A DNA stretch of 64,000 bases from an uncultured Rikenellaceae bacterium (lineage in GTDB: Bacteria > Bacteroidota > Bacteroidia > Bacteroidales > Rikenellaceae). Position numbers and translations under genes: made by a program. Each line of letters starts with the position of its first letter. Position 1 is the first letter of the stretch. The notes under the pieces were generated by a model. The model saw nothing but the letters and a program-made list of their open reading frames with translations. It made no database searches and was not told where the DNA came from. Location of the stretch: positions 1-64,000 of the forward strand of contig CALVFI010000006.1 in the NCBI GenBank assembly GCA_944326815.1. The letters are read 5' to 3'. This document shows, piece by piece, positions 52,463-61,166 of this stretch.

Positions 52463-52520
52463 CTTTACAGAAAGTTGATTAATTAATATTGGTTTTTATT
52501 TTTTCCTTTTTAACCGATTG

Positions 52521-52528
52521 CAAACATA
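52521..52528 (-). promoter_or_regulatory. -7 box (TATGTTTG) of the FKBP gene
   Basis: Fits TAnnTTTG on the minus strand; the leader would be about 50 bases. Confidence 0.45.
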
Positions 52529-52581
52529 CGTAATAAATGCGAGAATTGTTTTACCTTCAACGTTTTTTTTCGTTCAGAAGC

Positions 52582-53937
52582 CTATTTTGCCGGGTATTTA
52601 CTCTTTTTCGCCAATAGATGGATGGCTAAGATCCCCAGCAGAGCTGCAACCAAGGAGGCAAAAAGCACGGCAATTTTCCCTGGATCGACATACGAAGTCC
52701 CTGCGAAAGCCAGGTGGTCAATAAAAATAGACATGGTGAATCCGATGCCGCCCAGGCAGGCCACGCCCCACATCGTACCCCAAGTGGCTGCTTCGGGCAT
52801 TACGGCCAGACGCAATCGAATCATAATCCATGACAAGAGCATGATGCCAAGCGGTTTGCCCACCACCAATCCGAGGAATATTCCCAATCCCTGCGTGTTG
52901 GAGAAGATGGGAAAATCGGACAAATGCCCCACCTCCACACCTGCATTCGCCAATGCAAAAACAGGCATAATGAAGAATGACACCCAGGAGGTGAGCCCGT
53001 GTTCCAATCGTTGAGCGGGACTTATGGTCGATTCTGCGATCAAGGCCACCTTGGAGAGTGCATCTCTCTGCCCTTCATTGGACAGCACCTCTACTCCGGG
53101 ACGGTCGAGCATCTTGAACTCTTCGAGGAAATAGCCCACCTTGTAGGTGAAATATTTTTTATGGAACCGCGGTCGGACGGGAATTGTCACGGCTAATAGT
53201 ACGCCTGCAATCGTGGCGTGTACGCCCGAATGCAGAAACAGATACCAGACCACCACGCCGGGAATCAGATAAAATGGCAACGATTTCACGCCCCGATGGT
53301 TCATCACAGCCAATATCGCAAGAATCGCAAGCGCTCCGCCCAGCATGGCCAGATTGATTCCCGTCGAGTAGAAAAGAGCAATAACGAGGATAGCGCCCAA
53401 GTCGTCCACGATGGCTAACGCCATGAGGAATACCTTTAGGGAGAGAGGGACCCGTCGTCCCATCAACGAAAGGATACCGATTGCAAAGGCAATATCCGTT
53501 GCCATCGGAATACCCCATCCCGCCTCATACGGCGCACCATTGTTCAGACCTGCATAGATGAGAGCCGGGACAACCATGCCGCCGATGGCTGCCGCAATCG
53601 GCAACGACGCATGCCGGAAACTGGAGAGCTCCCCGGCAATAAATTCTCGTTTGATCTCAAGGCCGACTACGAAAAAGAAGATAGCCATCAAGGCATCGTT
53701 CACCCACTGCTCAACACTCATCGAGAAGTGAAAATTGCGCATTCCGAATCCGATTTGCGTCTCCAGTACATGGTGGTACGCTTCCCGGGTGAGGTCGAGG
53801 TTGGCAAGAATCAGTGCCAATACTGCGCAGATGACCAGTGCTGCGCCTCCGGCCCATTGACTGGCCAGAATGCGCTCCCGATGGCGTCGCACAAGGTACC
53901 AGTTCTTCACCCGTCTGAAAGGAATTTTGTCTGCCAT
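52582..53937 (-). CDS. nhaA: Na+/H+ antiporter NhaA
   Basis: This 451-residue inner-membrane antiporter has about 12 helices. The key acidic residues are visible: ATDIAFAIGIL (equivalent of E. coli D133) and AIVDDLGAI (D163/D164). The N-terminal hydrophilic part and the C-terminus are somewhat longer than in E. coli (388 residues). It expels Na+ in exchange for protons and controls cytoplasmic pH. The gene starts one base after the stop of the arginase-family gene, so the two are translated from one message. Confidence 0.94.
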   Translation of the reverse strand: MADKIPFRRVKNWYLVRRHRERILASQWAGGAALVICAVLALILANLDLTREAYHHVLETQIGFGMRNFHFSMSVEQWVNDALMAIFFFVVGLEIKREFIAGELSSFRHASLPIAAAIGGMVVPALIYAGLNNGAPYEAGWGIPMATDIAFAIGILSLMGRRVPLSLKVFLMALAIVDDLGAILVIALFYSTGINLAMLGGALAILAILAVMNHRGVKSLPFYLIPGVVVWYLFLHSGVHATIAGVLLAVTIPVRPRFHKKYFTYKVGYFLEEFKMLDRPGVEVLSNEGQRDALSKVALIAESTISPAQRLEHGLTSWVSFFIMPVFALANAGVEVGHLSDFPIFSNTQGLGIFLGLVVGKPLGIMLLSWIMIRLRLAVMPEAATWGTMWGVACLGGIGFTMSIFIDHLAFAGTSYVDPGKIAVLFASLVAALLGILAIHLLAKKSKYPAK

Positions 53938-53938
53938 T

Positions 53939-55012
53939 TTACTGCTCGGTTTTCAATGTTGCATTACACAATTTATATAAAATACGCGCCCCTACATTGG
54001 CATCCCATTCGTCATCACGTCCGGGAGCAACCTCACACAGGTCAAATCCTACTATTTGGCGTCCTGTCTTTGCAATACACCCCAATAAATGTGCCGCTTC
54101 ATGAAAGGACAACCCTCCCGGTACCGGCGTTCCGGTATGCGGGCAGAGGTCGGGAGACAGTCCGTCGATGTCGAAACTGATGTATACCTGTTCGGGCAGC
54201 AGCTCTACGATGCGATGGCATTGTTCGTCCCAGGTCATCCCGGTGAACCGGCGTTCTGCTAACAGATAATCGGTCAGCATCTCGATTCGGTCATCGGATT
54301 GAGCTCGTTCCCATTCGGCGTCGCAAAAATCACGTACTCCCACCTGCACCAATTTCTCTACTCCGGGCACCTGCTCAAGCACATTATACATGATCGAGGC
54401 ATGGGAATATTCAAATCCTTCGTAGGCTACCCGCAGATCGGCATGCGCATCGACATGCAGTAAGCCCATTCCCGGCCAGCGCTCTGCCACCGCGCGAATC
54501 AGTCCCAGCGGCGTACTGTGGTCACCTCCCACCAATCCAACCCTCTTTCCGGCATCAAGCCATGAAGAGGCCTCGGCATACACCTGTTCGTTTAACTCCC
54601 GTGAGGCAGCATTGATTCGTTCCGTGCGACGACGTACCGCCTCATCCGTCACAGAACCGCCCTCTTCAAGGTGTTTCATCACCCGCAGCGCGTCATCCCG
54701 CAAGAAGGTGCTCTTTTCCTGTATGGAATAGTCGATCGGAATCGTTCCGATACCCTGACGCCATCCTTGCGGACAGAGCGTATTATAGAGATCGAGTTGC
54801 GTCGAGGCTCCGATGATGGCATCCGGGCCGAAAGCAGCACCGCCGCCGTACGATGCCGTGACATCCCAGGGAACCGAGAGCAAAACAATACGCGACTGTT
54901 CCGGCGTAAAAGGCAAACCGAAATAGTTTCCGTTATCCAGACCCGTACCATTCGGATCAAATTCGGCCAGAGGTGTAGTTTGATCGAGCGATGCCATACG
55001 AAATTTCTCCAT
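53939..55012 (-). CDS. arginase/agmatinase/formimidoylglutamase family hydrolase
   Basis: This 357-residue ureohydrolase-fold enzyme carries the binuclear Mn2+ ligand motifs: GLVGGDHSTPLG, LLHVDAHADLR and ISFDIDGLSPDLCP. The N-terminal 30 residues extend beyond classic agmatinases. Substrates in the family are arginine, agmatine, guanidinobutyrate or formimidoylglutamate; the sequence does not decide among them. No histidine- or polyamine-pathway gene is near. The start at 55012 gives MEKFRMASLDQ, and a second ATG at 54997 is equally possible. It is co-transcribed with nhaA. Confidence 0.87.
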   Translation of the reverse strand: MEKFRMASLDQTTPLAEFDPNGTGLDNGNYFGLPFTPEQSRIVLLSVPWDVTASYGGGAAFGPDAIIGASTQLDLYNTLCPQGWRQGIGTIPIDYSIQEKSTFLRDDALRVMKHLEEGGSVTDEAVRRRTERINAASRELNEQVYAEASSWLDAGKRVGLVGGDHSTPLGLIRAVAERWPGMGLLHVDAHADLRVAYEGFEYSHASIMYNVLEQVPGVEKLVQVGVRDFCDAEWERAQSDDRIEMLTDYLLAERRFTGMTWDEQCHRIVELLPEQVYISFDIDGLSPDLCPHTGTPVPGGLSFHEAAHLLGCIAKTGRQIVGFDLCEVAPGRDDEWDANVGARILYKLCNATLKTEQ

Positions 55013-55203
55013 TTTGTCGAAAAAAACTATTGCTGGAATTCAGTTTGTTATAATATTTTGTTATACTTTTTATATTTTCTATAATAAAATACAACAACAA
55101 ACTATTTCCAATATCCGTTATATTGCCGAATCTCCGGTATTGTCGGGAAGACGGAGACCGGAAATTTTAGTTTTTTTCATAATCAATACATTAAGTTGGG
55201 TAC

Positions 55204-55236
55204 TCCCTCGCCGTGACGTGATGTTACCGCGAGGGA
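55204..55236. repeat. hairpin in the arginase-family/nhaA leader
   Basis: TCCCTCGC (55204-55211) and GCGAGGGA (55229-55236) pair over 8 bp with a 17-base loop. On the plus strand it is followed by CTTTTCATTTT, so it may also be a plus-strand terminator. Confidence 0.5.
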
Positions 55237-55262
55237 CTTTTCATTTTCCCTAATTTTGCATA

Positions 55263-55270
55263 CAAAGATA
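55263..55270 (-). promoter_or_regulatory. -7 box (TATCTTTG) of the arginase-family/nhaA operon
   Basis: Fits TAnnTTTG on the minus strand; it implies a long leader of about 245 bases. Confidence 0.4.
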
Positions 55271-55322
55271 GGTTTTTTCCCGTACTTTCCTCTACGACCG
55301 GATAATGCCCTGCATTATTTCT

Positions 55323-55330
55323 TACCTTTG
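55323..55330 (+). promoter_or_regulatory. -7 box (TACCTTTG) of pdxB
   Basis: Fits TAnnTTTG. The transcript would begin near 55337, so the upstream ATG at 55305 cannot be used and translation starts at 55347. Confidence 0.55.
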
Positions 55331-55346
55331 CAAAAAACAGACCGTC

Positions 55347-56399
55347 ATGAAAATTGTCGCCGATTGTGACATACCCTATCTGCAAGGAGTGCTCGAGCCG
55401 TTCGCCGACATGCATTATGGAAAAGGTACAGAGCTCACTGCAACCGATATAGCAGATGCCGATGCATTGATTGTCCGTACGCGTACCCGGTGTGATAGGG
55501 CACTCTTGGAGGGTAGTCGGATTCGGTTGATTGTCACGGCAACCATCGGGTTCGACCACATCGATATTGCCTACTGTCAGCGTGTCGGTATTCGCGTTGC
55601 CACAGCGGCCGGGTGCAACGCCCGAGGTGTATTGCAGTGGGTGGGTGCGGTGCTTGTACATTTGGCGCGGCAGCAAGGTTGGCAGCCTGCAGAACGCATA
55701 TTGGGCATTGTCGGTGTAGGCCATGTCGGATCGCTTGTTGCCCGCTATGCCGCCCACTGGGGCTTCCATGTCGTGTGTTGCGATCCTCCTCGACAGCGGA
55801 CCGGGGAATTGTGGACGGAGGAGAATGGACAGCATTCCGGGACATTCATTTCGCTTGACGAGGTGGCAACTCAGGCGGATATCATCACATTTCATACTCC
55901 GCTGATCCGTACAGGTGAGGATGCTACTTTTCACCTGGCCGGAGAACGTTTCCTGCAAAGGGTACGGCCTGGGACGCTTTTGATGAACTCTTCGCGCGGG
56001 GAGGTTGTCGATACCCGGGCTTTGATTGATGCCGTGGAGTCGGGCCGAGTGGCCTGTTGCATCGACACCTGGGAAGGAGAACCGGAAATCAATCGTGTTC
56101 TGCTCCAGAACGCCTTGCTGGCCACTCCTCATATTGCCGGATATTCTGCCCAGGGCAAAGCCAATGCTACCGCTACGGCTGTCAGGACGATTGCCCAACA
56201 GTTCGGATGGCCGCTTACGGAGTGGTATCCCTATGATAAAGTCCCGCAAATCACTCCTCGACTGATCGGGTGGGACGAACTTCTGCAGACAATCTCATCC
56301 CACTACGACATTGCGGCCGAGAGTATTGCGCTCAAAGCAACTCCCGAGGCATTCGAACAGATGCGGAATCACTATCGCTATCGTCAGGAATATTTCTAA
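55347..56399 (+). CDS. pdxB: erythronate-4-phosphate dehydrogenase
   Basis: From the ATG at 55347 the product has 350 residues and starts MKIVADCDIPYLQGVLEPFA, the classic PdxB N-terminus (cf. MKILVDENMPYA in E. coli). It is a D-2-hydroxyacid dehydrogenase-fold protein with VTATIGFDHID, the NAD motif LGIVGVGHVGS, and the catalytic Arg in NSSRGEVVD and His in TPHIAGYSAQGK. A C-terminal PdxB-type dimerisation domain is present. It oxidises 4-phosphoerythronate early in the PLP pathway; pdxA is at 5635. Confidence 0.94.
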   Translation: MKIVADCDIPYLQGVLEPFADMHYGKGTELTATDIADADALIVRTRTRCDRALLEGSRIRLIVTATIGFDHIDIAYCQRVGIRVATAAGCNARGVLQWVGAVLVHLARQQGWQPAERILGIVGVGHVGSLVARYAAHWGFHVVCCDPPRQRTGELWTEENGQHSGTFISLDEVATQADIITFHTPLIRTGEDATFHLAGERFLQRVRPGTLLMNSSRGEVVDTRALIDAVESGRVACCIDTWEGEPEINRVLLQNALLATPHIAGYSAQGKANATATAVRTIAQQFGWPLTEWYPYDKVPQITPRLIGWDELLQTISSHYDIAAESIALKATPEAFEQMRNHYRYRQEYF

Positions 56400-56469
56400 T
56401 CCGAAAGGGCGGGTAATCGGATAAGAGTTCAATCACGGGGTGAAAACCGCAAAATCTCCGAAATATCGC

Positions 56470-56477
56470 TATCTTTG
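56470..56477 (+). promoter_or_regulatory. -7 box (TATCTTTG) of the cyclophilin gene
   Basis: Fits TAnnTTTG. With a start near 56484 the ATG at 56495 is a better start codon than the one at 56486. Confidence 0.5.
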
Positions 56478-56494
56478 TAAAAAATATGCGACCT

Positions 56495-56932
56495 ATGAAA
56501 TATGCAGTGATAACAACCGAAAAAGGGGTGATGAAGGCGGAGTTGTACGAACATGAAACTCCCGGAACCGTAGCCAATTTCGTTAAGTTGGCCAATAGCG
56601 GATTTTACGATGGATTGACATTCCATCGGGTGATTCCCGATTTTGTGATTCAGGGCGGTTGCCCGCTCGGTACGGGTGCCGGTGGCCCCGGGTACACCAT
56701 TAAATGCGAGACGGATGCGCCGCGTCAATACCACGATCGCGGGGTGTTGTCCATGGCCCATCGGGGGAAAGATACAGGAGGGTCGCAGTTCTTCATTTGT
56801 CACAATCGCGAGAATACGGCGCATCTGGACGGTGTGCACACCTGTTTCGGTAAGGTGATCGAGGGCCTCGATGTCCTGGACCAGATCCGTCAGGGAGATG
56901 AGATCGAAAGTATTAAGATTGTGGAGGAGTAA
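56495..56932 (+). CDS. cyclophilin-type peptidyl-prolyl cis-trans isomerase
   Basis: From the ATG at 56495 ([20 protein letters not shown]) the product is 145 residues; a start three codons earlier would make the message nearly leaderless. The cyclophilin signature [20 protein letters not shown] and [15 protein letters not shown] are all present. There is no signal peptide, so it should act in the cytoplasm, like E. coli PpiB. The DUF3127 gene begins 3 bases after its stop. Confidence 0.94.
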   Translation: MKYAVITTEKGVMKAELYEHETPGTVANFVKLANSGFYDGLTFHRVIPDFVIQGGCPLGTGAGGPGYTIKCETDAPRQYHDRGVLSMAHRGKDTGGSQFFICHNRENTAHLDGVHTCFGKVIEGLDVLDQIRQGDEIESIKIVEE

Positions 56933-56935
56933 ACG

Positions 56936-57304
56936 ATGGAATTTGAAGGAGTTGTTTATAAGGTATTAGAGCCTGTCAAAGGGACAAGTGCCCGTGGTGA
57001 ATGGACGAAGCAGGAGGTGGTGTTCGAATTGCCGGGAGAATTCAGTCGGAAAGTTTGTGTAAGTTTCTGGGGTGATAAGGCCCAGGACGCTGCATCGCTC
57101 AAAAAGGGTGAAACGGTGTCGGTATCGGTCAACATCGAATCGCGAGAGTATAATGGTCGGTGGTTCACCGAAGTGAGGGCATGGCGAGTTGTGCGCAAGA
57201 GCGCTGCCGTGCCGATGCCAGAAGCGGCGCCGATGCCCGAGTTTGTCCCGGCTGCCGATGCAGAGCCGTTCAAATCCGACCTGGTGGATGACCTGCCCTT
57301 CTGA
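56936..57304 (+). CDS. DUF3127 protein with SSB-like C-terminal tip
   Basis: This 122-residue protein has an N-terminal DUF3127 domain (about 1-88) predicted to be an OB-like beta-barrel (GVVYKVLEPVKG, WTKQEVVFELPG, GETVSVSVNIESREYNGRWFTEVRAWRV). A Pro/Met/Ala-rich linker follows and the protein ends SDLVDDLPF. The acidic end closing in DLPF resembles the DDIPF tip by which SSB recruits repair and replication proteins. A single-strand DNA or RNA role is inferred. It is coupled to the cyclophilin gene. Confidence 0.82.
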   Translation: MEFEGVVYKVLEPVKGTSARGEWTKQEVVFELPGEFSRKVCVSFWGDKAQDAASLKKGETVSVSVNIESREYNGRWFTEVRAWRVVRKSAAVPMPEAAPMPEFVPAADAEPFKSDLVDDLPF

Positions 57305-57341
57305 GAAGCATTCTCGAGAGATTTCTTAAATGGAATAGATA

Positions 57342-58214
57342 ATGGGAAGAACAATGGTTTTAGCCGCTGTTTTGGCGGTTGTGTCGCTTTGTGCGGAGGC
57401 TCAGCAAAGATTCGTATTGCCGCTCTATGCGGGCGGAGGAACGGAGAAAAACCTCCAGACAACAAGTGTGCCCTCTTTGCCGGAAGGGTGGACGACCTGT
57501 GATTCCGTACCGGATGTGACGATCTCGTTACCACAGAAGGAGAAAGCAACCGGTCAGTTGGTGGTGATTTGTCCCGGAGGCGGTTACGGAGGGCTGGCTA
57601 TTACCCACGAGGGGTATATGGTTGCCGATTGGTTGAATGCGCGTGGTATTGCTGCGGCCATATTACGCTATCGTCTGCCCCATGGCCATTGGGAGATTCC
57701 GCTCGAAGATGTGCTGTCGGCGCTGGAACTTGCCAAAGCGAAAGCTCCGGAGTGGAATGTAGATCCTGCAAAAGTAGGTGTGATGGGCTTCTCGGCCGGC
57801 GGACATCTGGCTTCGACGGCCCTTACCCATTTCACGTCGCCGAACAACCGCCCGGCCTTCGGCATTCTGGTCTATCCTGTTATTACGATGGATGAGCGGT
57901 ACACGCACCAAGGGTCGCGGGAGAATCTCATTGGTAAGGAGGGCAGTGCGGAACTCGTGCATCGTTTTTCCAATGAGGCGCAGGTGACAAAAGAGACACC
58001 GCCGACGTTTCTTGCTCTCTCAGACGATGATGAAACGGTCGTGCCCTATAACAGTATTTTGTTCTACAACGCCTTGAAAACCTGTGGCGTTCCGGCCGAG
58101 ATGCATATTTACCCCTCCGGAGGACATGGATGGGGCTTCCGGGGCGATTTCCCTTATGCCGAGGAGTTCTATACGGCTCTTGCACGGTGGGTGCGTGAGC
58201 AGAATGGACAATAA
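57342..58214 (+). CDS. secreted alpha/beta hydrolase (BD-FAE/acetyl-esterase-like)
   Basis: This 290-residue protein has a signal peptide (MGRTMVLAAVLAVVSLCAEAQ). The oxyanion segment is VICPGGGYGGL, the nucleophile elbow GFSAGGH, the acid in ALSDDDETVVP and the His in YPSGGHGWGF. It resembles xylan or carbohydrate acetyl esterases of Bacteroidetes. It probably deacetylates plant polysaccharide in the periplasm; the substrate is inferred from the family. It starts 37 bases after the DUF3127 gene. Confidence 0.88.
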   Translation: MGRTMVLAAVLAVVSLCAEAQQRFVLPLYAGGGTEKNLQTTSVPSLPEGWTTCDSVPDVTISLPQKEKATGQLVVICPGGGYGGLAITHEGYMVADWLNARGIAAAILRYRLPHGHWEIPLEDVLSALELAKAKAPEWNVDPAKVGVMGFSAGGHLASTALTHFTSPNNRPAFGILVYPVITMDERYTHQGSRENLIGKEGSAELVHRFSNEAQVTKETPPTFLALSDDDETVVPYNSILFYNALKTCGVPAEMHIYPSGGHGWGFRGDFPYAEEFYTALARWVREQNGQ

Positions 58215-58225
58215 AGAACTCTTTG

Positions 58226-58726
58226 CTAATTTTTTCGGGAGGTGCGGCAATAGATGCGTCGCAGGATGGTATCTGCCGAGAAGAGCCCCCCGCCGGCAAT
58301 GGATAGGGTGAGGAAGACAATCAGGTAAACCGAGGGTAGTTCGGAGGTAGTCATACTGAAAGAGGGATAGGTAAGAAAGGTCGCGACGCACATTGCAAAG
58401 GTGAGGACCAGAGCGGCGATGCGCGTTAATAGTCCCAGCACGAGAAGTACACCGCCACCTACCTCGATGATTGTGATGAGCAGCAAAGAGAGCCAACTCC
58501 CTAATCCGAATGGATTGGGAAAGGTGGCGGAGAGTGTTGCGAAGTTATCGATCTTGGAGATTCCGTGCGCGAGAATCATGATGCCGAAACCGATGCGGAG
58601 CAGCAGTAGCCCGAAATGCTGGCCTCGCTCGGAGAAAATCAGGCAGGCGCGCTTAGGAGACAGAGAGGTGGATGGCTCCGGAGTGGTACGGGTGGTCTCC
58701 GAGGAGGTGTTTGTTTGCATGTTCAT
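58226..58726 (-). CDS. DoxX family membrane protein
   Basis: This 166-residue protein has a polar, Thr/Ser-rich N-terminus of about 35 residues and then four membrane helices. LLLRIGFGIMILAHGISKI is the DoxX start and GGGVLLVLGLLTRIAALVL the second landmark. Family members are linked to redox and thiol homeostasis, but the function here is unknown. It converges with the esterase gene, with 11 bases between their ends, and is divergent from the ABC-F gene. Confidence 0.85.
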   Translation of the reverse strand: MNMQTNTSSETTRTTPEPSTSLSPKRACLIFSERGQHFGLLLLRIGFGIMILAHGISKIDNFATLSATFPNPFGLGSWLSLLLITIIEVGGGVLLVLGLLTRIAALVLTFAMCVATFLTYPSFSMTTSELPSVYLIVFLTLSIAGGGLFSADTILRRIYCRTSRKN

Positions 58727-58795
58727 AATCGTTCATTTTTTACGAGATACTATCAAGTTATGCGCCATTTTGGAGTGAAATAAAAGAAAAAGAAG

Positions 58796-60655
58796 ATGGT
58801 CAGTTGTTTTCAGGTGGAGAATTTGTCCAAATCCTTTGGCGATTTGGTGCTGTTCGAGCATATCTCTTTTGCGATTGGCGAGGGACAGCGGGTGGCACTC
58901 GTCGCCCGGAACGGAGCCGGTAAGACAACCCTGCTCGATATATTGTCCGGCAGGGAGGAGGCCGATGGCGGAGAGATTGTACCTCGTCGAGGCCTTCGGG
59001 TTGCTTATCTCGAACAGAGTCCTTCTTATCCTGAAGGAATGACGGTGCTCGAGGCCTGTTTTCATTCGGATAGTCCAGCGTTGTGTGCCATTGCCGAGTA
59101 TGAACGGGCCATCGCCGACCCTGCCGGAGAAGGTTTGCCGGAGGCGATGGCAAAGATGGATGCCCTGCAAGCCTGGGATTACGAACAACGTGCCAAGACG
59201 ATTCTCTCGCGCCTCAATATCCGCGATTTTAATCAACGGGTCGATCAACTTTCCGGAGGCCAGCTCAAACGCGTTGCACTGGCCAGTGTGCTTATCAGCG
59301 AATCCGACCTGTTGATTATGGATGAGCCGACGAACCATCTGGATACCGATATGACCGAATGGCTGGTGGAGTATCTGACAGGCAGCAGTGCGGCGTTGCT
59401 GTTGGTGACGCACGATCGGTGGTTCCTCGATCGTGTATGTACGGATATTATTGAACTGGAGAACCGTCGGATATATACCTATAAGGGAAATTACTCCTAT
59501 TATTTGGAAAAAAAGCAGGAGCGGGCCGTAGCTGTTGCTGCACAGCGTGAGAGCGAGATGAATCTGTACAGGCGTGAGTTGGAGTGGATGCGTCGCCAGC
59601 CGCAGGCGCGTGCTACGAAGGCCCGGTCGCGGATTCAGTCGTTTCATGAGCTGGAACAGCGATTGCGTACGACGCGGTCGGAGGGCACGGTTCGTCTCGA
59701 TGTGCAGGCAACCCGGATCGGAACCAAAATTTTTGAGGCCAAACACCTCTCGAAACGATATGGCGATCGGGTTATCCTCGACGATTTCAATTACAATTTT
59801 GCGCGTTACGAGAAGTTGGGTATCGTGGGGAATAACGGATGCGGCAAGACCACCTTCCTGAAACTGCTGACAGGCGAGGAGCAGCCCGATAGCGGAGTGA
59901 TCGAGGTGGGGGAGAGTGTCCGGTTCGGTTATTACAGTCAGCAGGGGCTGACGTTCGATGAGAATGAGAAGGTGATCGATGTGGTTACGGCTATTGCCGA
60001 AGAGGTGCGTTTGGGGGATGGCCGTCGGATGAGTGCATCGCAGTTCCTGCAATATTTTCTGTTTACACCCGAGACGCAATACAGTTTCGTGGCACGATTG
60101 AGCGGTGGAGAGCGTCGTCGTCTCTACCTGTGTACGATTCTGATGCAGAGTCCGAACTTCCTGGTGTTGGACGAACCGACGAATGACCTGGACATCGTGA
60201 CGCTCGGGGTGTTGGAGGAGTATCTGCAATCGTTTAAAGGGTGTCTGATCGTTGTGTCGCACGACCGTTATTTTATGGATAAGGTGGCCGATCACCTCTT
60301 GGTCTTCTGCGGTGATGGGCAGATTAAGGACTTCCCGGGCAACTATTCCGATTATATCGAATGGAAACGCGATTACGAGGCGGCCCGTCGGGCCGAAGAG
60401 TCCAAACCCAAACCGACGGCAGAACCTCATCGTGTCTCCGCCGTTCGCAAGTTGAGCTATAAAGAGAAGTGCGAGATGGAGAGTCTGGAGGCTGAGATTC
60501 CTCAATTAGAGGCGGAGAAGGCGGCCTTGGAGTCCGAATTGTCTTCGGGTACGCTTACGGTCGCAGAACTTACGGCTAAATCGCAACGGATCGCCGATCT
60601 CATCGCCTTAATCGATGAGAAGAGCATGCGGTGGCTGGAGCTGAGCGAAATATAG
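58796..60655 (+). CDS. ABC-F family ATPase (Uup-like)
   Basis: This 619-residue soluble protein has two ABC domains and no membrane segment. The first has Walker A ARNGAGKTT, signature QLSGGQLKRVALA and Walker B LLIMDEPTNHLD. The second has GNNGCGKTT, RLSGGERRRLYL and LVLDEPTNDLD. The inter-domain linker (about 240-300) is the P-site-tRNA interaction type. A C-terminal coiled coil (about 555-615) resembles Uup. ABC-F proteins act on ribosomes or branched DNA; which applies here is not shown. It is transcribed alone. Confidence 0.93.
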   Translation: MVSCFQVENLSKSFGDLVLFEHISFAIGEGQRVALVARNGAGKTTLLDILSGREEADGGEIVPRRGLRVAYLEQSPSYPEGMTVLEACFHSDSPALCAIAEYERAIADPAGEGLPEAMAKMDALQAWDYEQRAKTILSRLNIRDFNQRVDQLSGGQLKRVALASVLISESDLLIMDEPTNHLDTDMTEWLVEYLTGSSAALLLVTHDRWFLDRVCTDIIELENRRIYTYKGNYSYYLEKKQERAVAVAAQRESEMNLYRRELEWMRRQPQARATKARSRIQSFHELEQRLRTTRSEGTVRLDVQATRIGTKIFEAKHLSKRYGDRVILDDFNYNFARYEKLGIVGNNGCGKTTFLKLLTGEEQPDSGVIEVGESVRFGYYSQQGLTFDENEKVIDVVTAIAEEVRLGDGRRMSASQFLQYFLFTPETQYSFVARLSGGERRRLYLCTILMQSPNFLVLDEPTNDLDIVTLGVLEEYLQSFKGCLIVVSHDRYFMDKVADHLLVFCGDGQIKDFPGNYSDYIEWKRDYEAARRAEESKPKPTAEPHRVSAVRKLSYKEKCEMESLEAEIPQLEAEKAALESELSSGTLTVAELTAKSQRIADLIALIDEKSMRWLELSEI

Positions 60656-60683
60656 GGGAAAGTGCGTTATCCGTTTCTTCCCA

Positions 60684-61151
60684 CTATTCGTCTTTTTGCG
60701 TATAGATTAATTTTCCGCGCTGTTCTACGATCCAGGTGCTGTTGATTTGACGTACATTTTTCGTGTCGTCGTCTTCAATGTTCCATGCATATCCGCCGTT
60801 CGGCAGCGATCGTCGTTCAAGAATTTCCGGGGCTTGATTGGGGAAGAATAGCTCTACCCGGGCGGAATCCTCGCTGAATACGATATAGCCAACAGTGATG
60901 GCGTTGGTGTCGCTTGTGCTAGCCTCGACGGGAAATACCTGCACCCCGACTTCCCAAAGCCGAATGCACTCTTGCCGTACTTCGGACCAAGTGTAGCCGG
61001 CCGAACCGATGCAGCCATGATTGTCCCGGTCCGCTCCGGTTCGTACGATGGAGTCGGCTGAAGCCTGCCCTTGCCCGATATCTTGTTTTTTTGTCCGATG
61101 CCCGCACCCTGCGACAAACAGAATGAGGGCCAGAGTTATCAGTTTTCTCAT
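60684..61151 (-). CDS. small lipoprotein, last gene of the efflux operon
   Basis: This 155-residue protein has a lipobox (MRKLITLALILFVAGC, lipid Cys16). The middle holds DNHGCIGSAGYTWSEVRQECIRLWEVG, with two cysteines spaced 17 apart that could form a disulphide, and the C-terminal half is beta-rich. Similar small proteins with the GCxxSAGYxW pattern occur in Bacteroidetes without a known function. It begins 15 bases after the TolC-like gene, suggesting co-transcription with the pump. Confidence 0.78.
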   Translation of the reverse strand: MRKLITLALILFVAGCGHRTKKQDIGQGQASADSIVRTGADRDNHGCIGSAGYTWSEVRQECIRLWEVGVQVFPVEASTSDTNAITVGYIVFSEDSARVELFFPNQAPEILERRSLPNGGYAWNIEDDDTKNVRQINSTWIVEQRGKLIYTQKDE

Positions 61152-61166
61152 GGCTTGCTGTGTTGC

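Larger units (their letters stand above)
55013..55346. other. divergent intergenic region with two hairpins
   Basis: No gene is seen in these 334 bases. They contain a minus-strand -7 box (TATCTTTG, 55270-55263), the pdxB -7 box (55323-55330), and two stems: TCTCCG/CGGAGA at 55131-55157 and TCCCTCGC/GCGAGGGA at 55204-55236. Both stems lie in the roughly 245-base leader of the arginase-family/nhaA message. Confidence 0.55.

Noticed and set aside
58733..60505. 590-residue open frame antisense to the ABC-F gene
   Set aside because: The sense product has both ABC cassettes; the antisense product has no motif and is His/Arg/Gln-rich.
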